A stretch of DNA of 64,000 nt. Source: JBAZTO01 sp041661865 (GTDB lineage: Bacteria; Planctomycetota; Phycisphaerae; SM23-33). Below are positions 24,357-31,773 of the stretch, piece by piece. The stretch spans positions 10,221 through 74,220 of the forward strand of contig JBAZTO010000011.1 in the NCBI GenBank assembly GCA_041661865.1. The letters are read 5' to 3'. A program made the position numbers and the translations under genes. The notes beneath the pieces were generated by a model that was not told the DNA's origin, searched no databases, and saw only the letters and a list, made by a program, of their open reading frames with translations. Position 1 is the stretch's first letter. Each line of letters starts with the position of its first letter.

Positions 24357-24956
24357 CTACTTTGAGGCCGACATATCCTCGATGGTTCGTTGCGACAGGA
24401 CGCTCTCGGGCCGGGTGACGGTCAGGTCGCCGCCGAGGCCCGCCCACGAGTCCCGCTTCTTGATCAGCAGCCAGCGGTACCGGCCGGACTTGTCGGCCGC
24501 CGTGCGGATCAGGGCGTACGCACCCTTGAGCTTGACGCCATCGAGATGGATTTCCACCTGTCCCTCGTCGAGGCACTGTTCCATCGGCATCTCGTGCCCC
24601 TGATCGTCGGCCTTGATGTTGCGGTAGTGCCCGGCATCCCAGACGATGACCGCGCCGGCCCCATACTGGCCTTCCGGAATGACCCCCTCGAAGGACGCGT
24701 ACTCCAGCGGGTGGTCCTCGGTGGGCATGGCCAGGCGTTTGTCGGCCGGGTTGGTGGAGGGGCCCTTGGGCACCGCCCAGCTCTTGAGAACCCCGCCGAC
24801 CTCGATGCGGAAGTCGTAGTGCAGGCTGGTGGCCCGGTGTTTCTGGACGACAAAGATGCCGCTTGGCTTGCCGGCAGGGGCCTCCGCGCCCGCCGGTTCG
24901 GGCGTCTTGCCGAATTGGCGCTTCCGGCGGTAGGTGTCGAGAGTCTTCTTGGTCAT
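24357..24956 (-). CDS. Stand-alone DNA ligase D 3'-phosphoesterase domain protein
   Basis: A 199-aa protein consisting of the PE nuclease domain found in bacterial LigD, which trims 3' ends during non-homologous end joining. Diagnostic blocks are FVVQKHRATSLHYDFRIE, LKSWAVPKGPS and HPLEYASFEGVIPEGQYGAG; their His, Asp and Glu residues bind the metal and phosphate. No ligase or polymerase domain and no ku gene are nearby. It is the only annotated minus-strand gene of normal size between 22.7 and 64 kb. Confidence 0.9.
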   Translation of the reverse strand: MTKKTLDTYRRKRQFGKTPEPAGAEAPAGKPSGIFVVQKHRATSLHYDFRIEVGGVLKSWAVPKGPSTNPADKRLAMPTEDHPLEYASFEGVIPEGQYGAGAVIVWDAGHYRNIKADDQGHEMPMEQCLDEGQVEIHLDGVKLKGAYALIRTAADKSGRYRWLLIKKRDSWAGLGGDLTVTRPESVLSQRTIEDMSASK

Positions 24957-25049
24957 TGGAGCGATCCTTCCCGCACCATCATACGGGCTTTGACGAAACC
25001 AGGCAGGCCCAAAGCCGGAAAATGGTCAAGGCAAACGCATCTAAGGGGA

Positions 25050-25071
25050 TCTAACAAAACGACGTTCTGTG
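25050..25071. repeat. Solo terminal repeat of the 25133-25265 element
   Basis: TCTAACAAAACG is joined directly to ACGTTCTGT, so the left and partial right ends of the nearby palindromic element meet without its interior. It looks like an internal-deletion derivative. Confidence 0.45.
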
Positions 25072-25132
25072 GCTACGATGATGTTGCATTATGAATCAAG
25101 AATCAACCAAGTGGCGTTGTAGTGTTAGGGAC

Positions 25133-25265
25133 TCTAACAAAACGTAGCATGGGCATCTTGCCCATGAGTATCACGGGCGTCCCATCCGTGCAAATTCAGA
25201 ATAACATGGCCAAGATGGCCATGCTACTCGCGGGCGAGACGCCCGTGCTACGGCGTTCTGTTAGA
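25133..25265. mobile_element. 133-bp palindromic MITE-like element
   Basis: The ends are TCTAACAAAACGTAGCA and TGCTACGGCGTTCTGTTAGA, which pair over about 17 positions with a 3-nt gap. Inside are smaller palindromes: ATGGGCATCTTGCCCAT, CATGGCCAAGATGGCCATG, and ACGGGCG-type arms related to family A (CGGGCGAGACGCCCG). No reading frame is carried. The element fits a non-autonomous mobile unit assembled from palindromes. Confidence 0.5.
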
Positions 25266-25404
25266 CCCCCTCAGAAGGGTATTGGGAGCATAAGGGGCCC
25301 CTGACCCCTTGCACAGCTATGCACTACACGGGGAAGGCACGGAGGGTCTATCTTATGTGGACAGTACAAGAATGTCTGTACATGTCCTCATTTTCAATTT
25401 TTGC

Positions 25405-25434
25405 TTGTACATTCCGGCCCTTGTGCATTATCCT
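25405..25434 (+). promoter_or_regulatory. Candidate promoter of the polysaccharide locus
   Basis: TTGTAC (25405-25410) and TATCCT (25429-25434), 18 bp apart, lie in an AT-richer stretch. They would give a leader of roughly 225 nt before the NusG-like gene. The rest of the 24957-25667 gap holds the repeats above and a small minus-strand frame. Confidence 0.4.
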
Positions 25435-25484
25435 CTCGGCGTTTCTTGTGTCGCGGGATCTGTGGGTTAAATAACGCGGGAGAT

Positions 25485-25586
25485 TCAGGCTTCATGTAAG
25501 TGACAAGCACGGAGTGCGCGCTTGGTCAGGGGTTTGCCCTCCTTCTTCTTCTTCTTCTTCTTCTTCATTTTTCCGCCATTGACCAT
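25485..25586 (-). CDS. Candidate 33-aa lysine-rich small protein
   Basis: The frame reads MVNGGKMKKKKKKKK, then EGKPLTKRALRACHLHEA. Eight consecutive Lys codons correspond to a (TTC)8 tract on the plus strand. GGAGG lies exactly six bases before the ATG, a strong ribosome site. It is transcribed away from the NusG-like gene and would overlap that gene's leader in antisense. It could equally be a microsatellite that happens to be open. Confidence 0.35.
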   Translation of the reverse strand: MVNGGKMKKKKKKKKEGKPLTKRALRACHLHEA

Positions 25587-25667
25587 CGCTTGCCTCCGCA
25601 CCAGCAAAATATGTGCGTTGTGACAGGGTGTGCAGAGTAAGGGAATAAGTGCGTAAGGGGTATTGTC

Positions 25668-26237
25668 GTGATTGATCGGGCAGTGCCGGGCGGTCTTGGC
25701 GGGACGAACAAGCGATTCATGGGATGTCTCGGAGAAGGCGAGGATCCCCAGCGGCTGTGGTATGCCGCGCAGGTGCGTTATCGGCACGAAAAGCTTGTGG
25801 GTCAGATCATGGAGCAGCGGGGAGTTGACTATTGGCTTCCGTTGCTGGAACGTCGCTCAAAATGGCCGGACAGGTGGGTCACCATATATGAGCCCCTGTT
25901 TCGGGGCTACATATTCATCCATCAGCCAACGGACAATATGGTGGACGTGGTCAGTGCGCGCGGTGTGGTTCAGCTTGTTGGCCTGAGCGGCCGGCCGTCG
26001 CCTATCCCTTTCTCGGAGCTAAAGAATGTGGAGAAGGCGATCTGTAGCAGTCTCGCATATGACCCGTATCCCGGACTGTACCCAGGAGTGACGGTGGAGG
26101 TTGTCAGGGGGCCGCTACAGGGATGTCGGGGAATTCTCACGAAAAAGGACAAGAAGCATCGAATCGTGATTGAAGTCAAGCTCATCGGCCAGGCGGTGGT
26201 ACTGGACATTGAGGCTGTCGATGTCCAGCCCGTGTGA
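25668..26237 (+). CDS. NusG-like transcription antiterminator (UpxY/RfaH/LoaP type)
   Basis: A 189-aa NusG paralogue. The NGN domain spans about residues 30-115 (LWYAAQVRYRHEKLVGQIM, YWLPLLERR, LFRGYIFI). A KOW motif is near 145-160 (YPGVTVEVVRGPLQGCRGIL). Specialised NusG proteins of this sort travel with RNA polymerase through long polysaccharide operons. The start is GTG at 25668, with AAGGGG seven bases upstream; the first 28 residues are extra compared with typical NusG. It stands at the head of the plus-strand block with glycosyltransferases. Confidence 0.85.
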   Translation: MIDRAVPGGLGGTNKRFMGCLGEGEDPQRLWYAAQVRYRHEKLVGQIMEQRGVDYWLPLLERRSKWPDRWVTIYEPLFRGYIFIHQPTDNMVDVVSARGVVQLVGLSGRPSPIPFSELKNVEKAICSSLAYDPYPGLYPGVTVEVVRGPLQGCRGILTKKDKKHRIVIEVKLIGQAVVLDIEAVDVQPV

Positions 26238-26395
26238 CAGAGGTAAAGGGCCGTCTCGATGGTGATCTTGACTTTGTAGATGAAGGGAGGTGATTCTTAC
26301 TGATCTGAGGCTTACAATGGCGTTTAAATGTTAGTCTCGCGAGATCACAATGCCCGTTAAATCCGATGTCATGCGATTTCAAGGAGAATGTTCTT

Positions 26396-26698
26396 ATGCT
26401 GAAAACAAAAGTGATTGGGGTAGTTGCGACTATAGTATGCACTGTTGCGTCCTTCACTGTGGCCCACCACGCAAAGGCCGTCACTTGCTACGCCCAAACT
26501 CAAAGCTGTACGGGCAACTGCCCAGAGGGCTACTCTTGTGTCAAGACTCCGAGTACTCTCGGCAACATGTCTTCAAGCTGTAGTGAGAGGGAATACACTT
26601 CGGCGGGGGGCCACTGTGGTGGTTGCATATCAAGTGGTGGAATTCCCGATGTGCCGTGCGGGCAACCAAAGGTGACGTTTGATTCAGCCTGCTGGTGA
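26396..26698 (+). CDS. Small Cys-rich exported peptide, unknown
   Basis: A 100-aa protein with a signal peptide of about 28 residues (MLKTKVIGVVATIVCTVA, cut after HAKA). The mature part has nine cysteines (CYAQTQSCTGNCPEGYSC, later SSSC, HCGGC, PC, AC) and many Gly, Ser and Thr, so several disulfides or ligand sites are likely. AAGGAG lies nine bases before the ATG. It is followed by a strong hairpin and then by two larger exported proteins of similarly low G+C. I do not recognise a family; a secreted effector, a structural peptide or a precursor peptide are possibilities. Confidence 0.65.
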   Translation: MLKTKVIGVVATIVCTVASFTVAHHAKAVTCYAQTQSCTGNCPEGYSCVKTPSTLGNMSSSCSEREYTSAGGHCGGCISSGGIPDVPCGQPKVTFDSACW

Positions 26699-26710
26699 TA
26701 GTGGACTTCA

Positions 26711-26739
26711 GGCGGAGCGGGTGTTCAACCCGCTCCGCC
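26711..26739 (+). terminator. Strong hairpin after the Cys-rich gene
   Basis: GGCGGAGCGGGT and ACCCGCTCCGCC form a perfect 12-bp stem around GTTCA, starting 12 bp after the stop. No T-run follows, so it may act as an mRNA 3' stabiliser or partial terminator between the small gene and the next. Confidence 0.6.
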
Positions 26740-26809
26740 GGGGCAAAGGGAGCAATAATCGGAAGGTCAGCCGAAGCAACACATTCTGATGTCAACCGAG
26801 GATATCGAG

Positions 26810-27973
26810 ATGGGATCTAATGTCAGAAATGCTATTGTAAGCGTGCCCATGGCTGCAATACTCTGTCTGAGTTGCTGCGCAAGGGCAGATACGCTTGATT
26901 TGGTATTTGAACATTTGAGGGCCAATTATTCCCGGGTGCCACCACTCCATTTTCGGGCATTAGAAACAACGGAGATCATGTGGGCTGACGGAAATAAGAG
27001 ATCATCTGGAAGGTATGAGTATTGGCAAGAGGGGAACATGTACCGTGTTGATTACGAGCGGAGGGATTCTAGCCTCGACAAAAGTAGCCATGAAGTGCAA
27101 TTGGCTTATGATGGGCGACGTACACAATGGTACGACAATAACGGTAATATCCTGCGTTATCAACGGAAAGCATATATAAGCACTCCGAGTTTTCCGCCAA
27201 ATCCAGCCGTATACCCTGCCAGATTCTGTCAAAACTTCATATCGAACTACCAACTGGGGCGGCAGTTGCAGGTTCAGGAACTCGCGGACGAGTCATTGTG
27301 GAACTCGATCAGAGCACACGCATTCTTGTCTTCGGAGACAGATCCCGAAGGAAGAATTATGGTCGACATAGAGTGTCCTGCTGGTAGTCGAGTTAGCTTG
27401 TGCAGGGTGTGGATCGATAAGGACGTCGGATGGATGCCTGTTCGAGTGGACGAGTTAGGAAAGCAAGGGGAACTGTTGACCTCAACACGAATTAAAGATT
27501 GGCTGACGACCAATAGCGATGGCAAGATAATGTATTGGCCCAGAACGATTGAATATGAAGAGCATCCTAACCCTAGAACAACTGTGAGACTTACATCCGT
27601 TACGGAGGAACTGACATGTGGCGGCAGCATCGAACCTGATGTGTTCCAGTTGGATGTTACAAAGGCGGTCTTGGTGTGGGATGATGATATCGAAATGGCG
27701 TTGAAGCGACCCGCTGAAGCACTTCGCCCACAGTTCGAGAAGAGTATCGCTCGAATTGGAGAAGAACAGCGACTACAGAGCAAGTCACGGTTTGCCGCGC
27801 CAACAACTGAGCCTCAGCGTGATGTAATAGGCGGCACAAGTGTTGGAGAAGGCCAAGCAGACTATTGGCGATGGCTCACTTGCAGCTTAGCGGCGGTTAT
27901 CGTCGTCGGTATCGTCCTTGCATGGAGGTGGCTCTTCAAACGTGGCGTGAGAAGGCAAGGGAAAGCATTGTGA
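26810..27973 (+). CDS. Exported C-terminally anchored protein, unknown
   Basis: A 387-aa protein with a signal peptide ending near CCARADT and a C-terminal membrane segment (LTCSLAAVIVVGIVLAWRWLF) followed by a basic tail. The ectodomain is rich in beta-type sequence (RYEYWQEGNMYRVDYERRD, VQLAYDGRRTQWYDNNGN) reminiscent of LolA-like outer-membrane-lipoprotein carrier folds common in planctomycetes; this is only a resemblance. The start at 26810 has GAGG eight bases upstream; a Met seven codons earlier lacks one. G+C is clearly lower than in the flanking loci. Confidence 0.6.
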   Translation: MGSNVRNAIVSVPMAAILCLSCCARADTLDLVFEHLRANYSRVPPLHFRALETTEIMWADGNKRSSGRYEYWQEGNMYRVDYERRDSSLDKSSHEVQLAYDGRRTQWYDNNGNILRYQRKAYISTPSFPPNPAVYPARFCQNFISNYQLGRQLQVQELADESLWNSIRAHAFLSSETDPEGRIMVDIECPAGSRVSLCRVWIDKDVGWMPVRVDELGKQGELLTSTRIKDWLTTNSDGKIMYWPRTIEYEEHPNPRTTVRLTSVTEELTCGGSIEPDVFQLDVTKAVLVWDDDIEMALKRPAEALRPQFEKSIARIGEEQRLQSKSRFAAPTTEPQRDVIGGTSVGEGQADYWRWLTCSLAAVIVVGIVLAWRWLFKRGVRRQGKAL

Positions 27974-27988
27974 GGGGAGGTAATTAGT

Positions 27989-29035
27989 ATGTGCGGATTG
28001 AAAAGGAAGATACAGGTAATTATTGGTGGGATGATGATCGGAGGCATTGCAGGAGTTTCAGTCTATACTGTTCTTGCATCTCTACCGGCTGTTGTGGTTG
28101 TTGAAAGGCATGAAGAGGCGGTGATTCAAGCGGGGATACCTGTGGCAGATGAGTTTGTTCTCTCGAACCCGCTGCATGAGCCGGTGACGATAACCGATAT
28201 AAAATCATCATGCTCGTGTGCCTCCGTAACCTTGTCTGCAAAGGAGATACCTCCAAAGGGTTTAGTCAATGCCACGATAGTAATCAAGGGAGCACGGGGA
28301 ACGAACAGTTTGGCAGTCGATGCAATAATAACGGGCCACGGCTGTTGGACAACCAGAACGACTCAGTTCATGCTAAAGACTAGCGCCAGAGCTGAGCGAG
28401 CTATAGCTCTTGATGGCGAGATGCCTCTTCAATTGGGAACTCATGAAGTGGGCGAGAAAGTCGCTCTGGGAACCATAAAAGTACACCGGGGGAAATATCC
28501 GGTAGATTTTGACGCGGTGAAATGGGGATGTGACGATGAGTATATTAAAGTCCGTTATAATGCCGGCTTGCAGGTGGGAGAAGGTCTAGTTACTGTGACG
28601 TCCGAGTCTCCCGCGCCCATTGGAGCGATACGCAGCATTCTGACTGTGACCCTCTGGAAGGATGGCCGCCAAGTGGCGAGTCCTGAGTATGTACCGATCG
28701 ATTACACTCTAGTTGGACCTGTCATCGCCGCGCCCAAATCAATCTTATTTGGGCCTTTAGTTCCTGGCGAAAGCGAAGAAAAAACCATACGAATAGGCGA
28801 CAGGTCTTTTGAAGGCACTTCATGTGAAGTACGGTCCATTCTTTGGCGAGGAAGCGATTGTGTGAAAGTGAGTACTGTGAAGAGAGGGCAAACTGTCATG
28901 CTGACATTCACGGGCAACGAAGTAGCTGGCATAGCGAAGGGAGCAGTCATCATAACTGCGCTATATGATGGCAAGACATACACGATTCGTGTGCCTTGCT
29001 TGGGCTATAGTTGTGGGCAAGATGGGATGCGATGA
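27989..29035 (+). CDS. DUF1573-domain exported protein
   Basis: A 348-aa protein with one N-terminal membrane/signal segment (VIIGGMMIGGIAGVSVYTVLA). Residues about 48-105 match the DUF1573 immunoglobulin-like pattern: FVLSNPLHEPVTITDIK, then SSCSCASVTLS and IPPKGLVNATIVI. A second Ig-like repeat seems to lie near 240-340 (ILFGPLVPGESEEKTIRIGD). GGGAGG eight bases upstream supports the start. It follows the previous gene by 15 bp with similar low G+C, so the two probably form an operon. The function of DUF1573 proteins is unknown. Confidence 0.75.
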   Translation: MCGLKRKIQVIIGGMMIGGIAGVSVYTVLASLPAVVVVERHEEAVIQAGIPVADEFVLSNPLHEPVTITDIKSSCSCASVTLSAKEIPPKGLVNATIVIKGARGTNSLAVDAIITGHGCWTTRTTQFMLKTSARAERAIALDGEMPLQLGTHEVGEKVALGTIKVHRGKYPVDFDAVKWGCDDEYIKVRYNAGLQVGEGLVTVTSESPAPIGAIRSILTVTLWKDGRQVASPEYVPIDYTLVGPVIAAPKSILFGPLVPGESEEKTIRIGDRSFEGTSCEVRSILWRGSDCVKVSTVKRGQTVMLTFTGNEVAGIAKGAVIITALYDGKTYTIRVPCLGYSCGQDGMR

Positions 29036-29145
29036 CGTATGTATGTGATTCGCAGAGGCATCATGTGTACTGTACGGGTTCCGCCTGAACTGGTCGCGAT
29101 CCCAATTCCGACTGAACCAGTACACCTTGAGTTCATGACCTGTGG

Positions 29146-30294
29146 GTGTCCGTGAAGATCGGCATCAACTTCCAATCCAAGGATACCTGCTATTCCGGCG
29201 TCGAGCGTTATTCGCTTGGGCTGATCGGGGCCATGGCGGAGTTTGCGCCTCGGCACCAGTACGTTATCTTTACAAACCGTTCCCAGGCTGTTCGTGAACA
29301 GGTCATCGCCAGAGATAATGTCGTCATCAGGCAGTCCGTCTACCCGAACTCGCGAGTGTTTCGAATTGCATGGGAGCATCTTGTCCTGCCAGGGCTGGCG
29401 CGGGATGAAGGGCTGGACGTACTGCACTGCCCCAATTATGTGTGCCCGCTCCGATCGTCCGTGGTGCCGTGCGTGGTGACATGCCATGACACGATTGCTT
29501 TGGATCATCCGGAGTGGTGCCAGCCATCAAACGCCTTCTACTACAAACTTGTGCTGAAGGCGACGGCGAACCGGGCTGCTTGTGTCGTGGCCGTGTCCCG
29601 GCATTCGGCCGAGGATGTCCGGCGACGACTGGGGATCGCCTCGGAAAGAGTTCGCGTCGTCTATCCCGGTCTTGACTCCGGCTTCAATTCTCAGCTCGGT
29701 GAGAAGGATCGTTCCAGGATACGCTCCACATACCACCTGCCAGAGCGCTATCTTCTGTACGTCGGCAACATCGAGCCCAGGAAGAATCTACCCGCGCTGC
29801 TCAAGGCGTACCGAATACTTCGGGAGCGCAAACTCCCACACAAGCTGGTCCTTGTGGGACAGAGGACGTGGCGGTCGAGCAATGTGTTGGAGCAAGTACG
29901 ACGGACTGGAGGATCGGAGGGTATCATTCAGCTCGGCTACGTGCCGCAGCCGGACCTGCCTGGGATATACCAGCTAGCCGATCTCTACGTGTGTCCCTCC
30001 CTGCATGAAGGGTTTGGCTTTCCGCCCCTTGAAGCGATGGCGAGTGGAATCCCCGTGCTTTCATCAGGCGGAGGGGCGCTGGCCGAGACCTTGGGCGACG
30101 CAGCGTATCCTATTGATCCTGCCGATCCATCAGCCATCGCCGCCGGCGCAATCTGCCTTTTGACGGATCAGGAGACCAGAAGAGAGTGCATACGAAGAGG
30201 GATCGAGCGAAGCCGGATGTTTCGATGGGAATTAGCGGCGCAACAATTGCAGGCCATTTATCGCGAAGTGGTCTCGTCCCCCAAAGCAGGGTGA
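29146..30294 (+). CDS. GT4-family glycosyltransferase
   Basis: A 382-aa GT-B enzyme. The N-terminal acceptor domain has GINFQSKDTCYSGVERYS and CHDTIALDHPEWC. The C-terminal nucleotide-sugar domain has LLYVGNIEPRKNLPALLKAY and the EX7E-type stretch SLHEGFGFPPLEAMASGIPVL. It most likely adds a hexose to a lipid-linked polysaccharide repeat at the cytoplasmic face. The start is GTG (29146), giving MSVKIGINF. G+C returns toward the genome level here. Confidence 0.9.
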   Translation: MSVKIGINFQSKDTCYSGVERYSLGLIGAMAEFAPRHQYVIFTNRSQAVREQVIARDNVVIRQSVYPNSRVFRIAWEHLVLPGLARDEGLDVLHCPNYVCPLRSSVVPCVVTCHDTIALDHPEWCQPSNAFYYKLVLKATANRAACVVAVSRHSAEDVRRRLGIASERVRVVYPGLDSGFNSQLGEKDRSRIRSTYHLPERYLLYVGNIEPRKNLPALLKAYRILRERKLPHKLVLVGQRTWRSSNVLEQVRRTGGSEGIIQLGYVPQPDLPGIYQLADLYVCPSLHEGFGFPPLEAMASGIPVLSSGGGALAETLGDAAYPIDPADPSAIAAGAICLLTDQETRRECIRRGIERSRMFRWELAAQQLQAIYREVVSSPKAG

Positions 30295-30543
30295 GCGTGG
30301 CAAGTGCCCACTTTTTGCGAAGCCGAGGCAGACGTTTATGAGATTACACCATCACTCTGTTGCTGGTGCCGGTGGCTTGGCCGTTGATACGGACTGTTGT
30401 AGCTGCCGTACGCAGTGACCGCAGCCGGCCGATCCGTGAGGATAGGCACTACGCTTCTACATTTCCCGAGCATGCGTGTGGCGAAACCTGAAGATACCGG
30501 CGGCAACAGTCCTGTTCATGGTGCATCTAGGAAACACGCGAGC

Positions 30544-31770
30544 ATGAAGTTGGCTTACGTTATGGCGACGTTCCCCTCGCCGAGCGAGACTTTTGCCCTC
30601 CGCGAGATAAGAGCGATGACGCAACGCGGCTGGGACGTCACGGTCTTCGCTGCCCGGCGGCCTGCTGGAACGGCAAGCGGCATGCCTTGGCCGCGAACGA
30701 TCTATCGGCCCAGACTGCTATCTGGGGCATCCGTGTCGTCCTTGATCTACCTGATAGCGCACTATCCGCTGGCTTTATGGCGGCTGGCGCTCCTGATGGC
30801 GGCGGTCCTGAAGGAATGCCCCAGGGACTTTATGGTGTTGCTTGCAAACATTCACACCGTGAGCGGTTTTGTCTGTCAGATGGATCGTAGCGGCATTGAC
30901 CACGTTCACGGCTACTTCCTGAGTTGGCCGGCCTGCATCGCAATGGCGATTGCGAAGACAACCAAACGCACAATGAGCCTCTCCACTCACGCCAGGGATA
31001 TCTTTGTGGAAGCAGGGGCGGTGAGAGCGAAGGTGGAATTGTCGACGTTCGTCGCATCCTGCACCGAGCAAGGATTGACTCAACTGAGGGAATGGGTCCC
31101 GCCCGGTCAGCACCACAAGCTGCACTTGGTCCGCCATGGGATTGAGCCGTCGTTAGTCTCGCATGGCGTCGGGGGCGAATCCCATTTGGAGCAGCACGGT
31201 TCGTCCCGTGGAGAGCGGATCCTCTTTGTTGGGCGATTGGTTCCCAAGAAGGGGTTGGAGTATCTGATCGAGGCCTTTGCAGCCGTTCACGCGAAACGGC
31301 CCAGTTGCGTGCTCACGATCATCGGCGACGGCCCCGGCGGCGGCGAGATCAACCGACGTGTCGATTTGCTGGGACTGGGGGACTGCGTGGAGCTGTGTGG
31401 GTGGCGGGATTCGGCGACTGTAGCCGATTACATGCGACGGTCGCTTCTGCTGGCCGTGCCATCGATCATTGACCCCGAGGGTGACCGCGATGGCGTTCCC
31501 AACGTCGTCCTGGAAGCCTTCGCCTGCGGGGCCGTGGTCGTGGCCAGCCGCCTGGACGGCATCGCCGAGGCGGTGAAGAACGGCGAAACCGGCGTTCTCG
31601 TCGAACCGGGCGACGCGGGGCAACTGGCAGATGCGGTGCTTCGGTTATTTGAAGACGTCGAAACACGTGGACGGCTGGCGAGCCAGGCCCGAGACTTTGT
31701 TGCTCGGCATTATGATCCTCAACGAAACATCGAACACCTGACCGCGCTCTTTGATCAAGCCGTCGCATAG
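30544..31770 (+). CDS. GT4-family glycosyltransferase
   Basis: A 408-aa GT-B enzyme. It starts MKLAYVMATFPSPSETFALRE, which is typical of polysaccharide glycosyltransferases. The donor-binding half has RILFVGRLVPKKGLEYLIEAF, LTIIGDGPGGGEI and a distal EGDRDGVPNVVLEAFACGAVVV motif with the two Glu. The start at 30544 is chosen by family match; the frame is open for 43 more codons upstream without likeness. About 250 bp before it hold no gene. It lies 3 bp before the next glycosyltransferase. Confidence 0.9.
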   Translation: MKLAYVMATFPSPSETFALREIRAMTQRGWDVTVFAARRPAGTASGMPWPRTIYRPRLLSGASVSSLIYLIAHYPLALWRLALLMAAVLKECPRDFMVLLANIHTVSGFVCQMDRSGIDHVHGYFLSWPACIAMAIAKTTKRTMSLSTHARDIFVEAGAVRAKVELSTFVASCTEQGLTQLREWVPPGQHHKLHLVRHGIEPSLVSHGVGGESHLEQHGSSRGERILFVGRLVPKKGLEYLIEAFAAVHAKRPSCVLTIIGDGPGGGEINRRVDLLGLGDCVELCGWRDSATVADYMRRSLLLAVPSIIDPEGDRDGVPNVVLEAFACGAVVVASRLDGIAEAVKNGETGVLVEPGDAGQLADAVLRLFEDVETRGRLASQARDFVARHYDPQRNIEHLTALFDQAVA

Positions 31771-31773
31771 CGG

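Noticed and set aside
26280..26395. A small frame behind GGGAGG upstream of the Cys-rich gene
   Set aside because: It is only 14 codons long, has no adequate spacing to a start codon and no recognisable content.
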